Below, in pieces: positions 63,202 through 64,000 of a stretch of DNA of 64,000 bases. The stretch lies in assembly GCA_015075645.1 (NCBI GenBank), contig JABTUF010000006.1, positions 310,001 to 374,000 of the forward strand. The letters run 5' to 3'. Below the pieces are notes generated by a model. It was not told the origin of the DNA. It searched no databases and saw only the letters and a program-made list of their open reading frames with translations. Made by a program: the position numbers and the translations under genes. This stretch comes from Burkholderiales bacterium (GTDB lineage Bacteria; Pseudomonadota; Gammaproteobacteria; Burkholderiales; Casimicrobiaceae). Within the stretch, counting starts at the first letter, position 1; each line of letters opens with the position of its first letter.

Positions 63202-64000
63202 TCAGCGCGCCACCATCTCCACCCGGCGATTGGCGGACTTGCCGGCGTCGGAACGGTTTGTCTTCGCGGGGCTCAGCGACCCCACCCCATGCGCGGACAG
63301 GCGGCCCGCGGGAATCCCGTAGTGCGTGGTCAGCGCCGCCACGACGGCCTTAGCCCGGTTTAGCGACAGCGTCATGTTGTGCTCGAATGTTCCGTCCATG
63401 TCGGTATGCCCCACGATGAAGACCTGCAGCGACGGATCGGCCTTGAGGAACTGCCCAATCACGTCCAAAGCCGGCTTCGACTCTGGGGTGAGCACTGCCT
63501 TGTCGGTGTCGAAGAAGAGCCCGTCCAGCACGACCCTCCCCTCCGCCGCCAGCCCACGCTTCAGCGCCTCGGCCGTCACGGTCACCAGCCCCCTATCCAT
63601 CGCCTTCGCTTCCAGGATGTCGATCTCGTGGCGGGGTTTCATCACGGCGATCGCCACGTAGATTTCCGAGTGGTCCGACACCCGTTTCGCCGACAGATAC
63701 CACAGCGGAGAGGACGTGTATTTCATTCCGGTCACCCGCCCCCAGCGGCTCCCCGCCCACGACGGCCCACAGTCCTTATCTCCGCACTCGAACAGAACCG
63801 AGAACCCCGCGGCCTGCAGCGCCTCCTTGTAATTCGCGAGGATTTCGAACTGGGACCGGCCGGCCGGATTCTCGTAGAACAGACGGGAGAGGTTGCCGGT
63901 GGCCGTCATAGTACGGATGACTTCGTCGTCGGTCTTCCCCTGCGGATCGAGGGACGTCACGACCTTGTAAGTACTGTGGCCCAGGTCGTCCCGCCGCGAC
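63202..64000 (-). CDS. OmpA-family outer-membrane protein, 5'-truncated
   Basis: The frame is open to the right edge, so the N-terminus is missing (266 codons seen, including the stop). The first part resembles DUF4892 (YENPAGRSQFEILANYKEAL, CGDKDCGPSW). The C-terminal 110 residues are an OmpA peptidoglycan-binding domain: LFFDTDKAVLTPESKPALDV, VFIVGHTDMDG, LSLNRAKAVVAAL and SANRRVEMVAR. An in-frame GTG at 63960 is not needed, since similarity continues upstream. The protein would anchor the outer membrane to the cell wall. Its stop lies 84 bp from the attC-like site. Confidence 0.85.
   Translation of the reverse strand, partial: SRRDDLGHSTYKVVTSLDPQGKTDDEVIRTMTATGNLSRLFYENPAGRSQFEILANYKEALQAAGFSVLFECGDKDCGPSWAGSRWGRVTGMKYTSSPLWYLSAKRVSDHSEIYVAIAVMKPRHEIDILEAKAMDRGLVTVTAEALKRGLAAEGRVVLDGLFFDTDKAVLTPESKPALDVIGQFLKADPSLQVFIVGHTDMDGTFEHNMTLSLNRAKAVVAALTTHYGIPAGRLSAHGVGSLSPAKTNRSDAGKSANRRVEMVAR

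Overview
The window is very GC-rich, densely coded DNA from a Gram-negative bacterium. Evidence for this is secreted periplasmic binding proteins, TRAP and Liv transporters, an OmpA-type protein, LysR/IclR/GntR regulators and many ATGA stop/start overlaps. The gene types suggest a soil or sediment betaproteobacterium, perhaps Burkholderiales, but no rRNA or taxonomic marker is present. It is almost entirely a catabolic island.

Layout. 1-1160: the end of an ABC exporter gene coupled to a small subtilisin-like protease, a pair that matches qhpF-qhpE of quinohemoprotein amine dehydrogenase maturation. 1175-4414 (-): a hydroxyacyl-CoA dehydrogenase/enoyl-CoA hydratase fusion and an NnrS-like membrane protein. 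4583-22553 (+): a GntR regulator with a clear operator, then a long coupled operon. The operon has a thiolase-like protein, an acyl-CoA ligase, HyuA/HyuB-type subunits, an acyl-CoA dehydrogenase, a split B12-dependent acyl-CoA mutase, a three-subunit molybdenum hydroxylase, a class III CoA-transferase and a periplasmic binding protein; a second acyl-CoA dehydrogenase follows after a hairpin. The set fits uptake of a carbonyl-type or ring substrate, ATP-dependent carboxylation or ring opening, CoA activation, thiolysis and mutase-based skeletal rearrangement.

22714-52173 (-): almost continuous minus-strand coding, broken by one LysR gene (27991) and one small unknown gene (36945). It encodes tandem CoA-transferases with a MaoC hydratase, three Gfo/Idh oxidoreductases, two SDRs, two shikimate/quinate-dehydrogenase-like enzymes, type I 3-dehydroquinate dehydratase, two sugar-isomerase-like TIM barrels, two Liv-type binding proteins with one LivHMGF transporter, a TRAP transporter, and a TPP enzyme/citrate-synthase-like/acylating aldehyde dehydrogenase trio. 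52457-56563 (+): an IclR regulator, two genes that look like the separated halves of a QuiC-type 3-dehydroshikimate dehydratase (both with altered metal ligands), and another binding protein. Together 23-56 kb reads as a locus for cyclic polyols or hydroaromatic acids related to quinate/shikimate, with products leaving as acyl-CoAs.

56738-60486 (+): a NarL-type histidine kinase/response regulator pair with a coupled 90-aa protein, then a 3-oxoadipyl-CoA-type thiolase. 60497-62127 (-): two TPM-domain proteins. 62335-64000 (-) differs in character: remnants of small genes, a frameshifted gene and two integron attC-like elements beside an OmpA-family gene that runs off the window. This looks like a decayed cassette array without an integrase in view.
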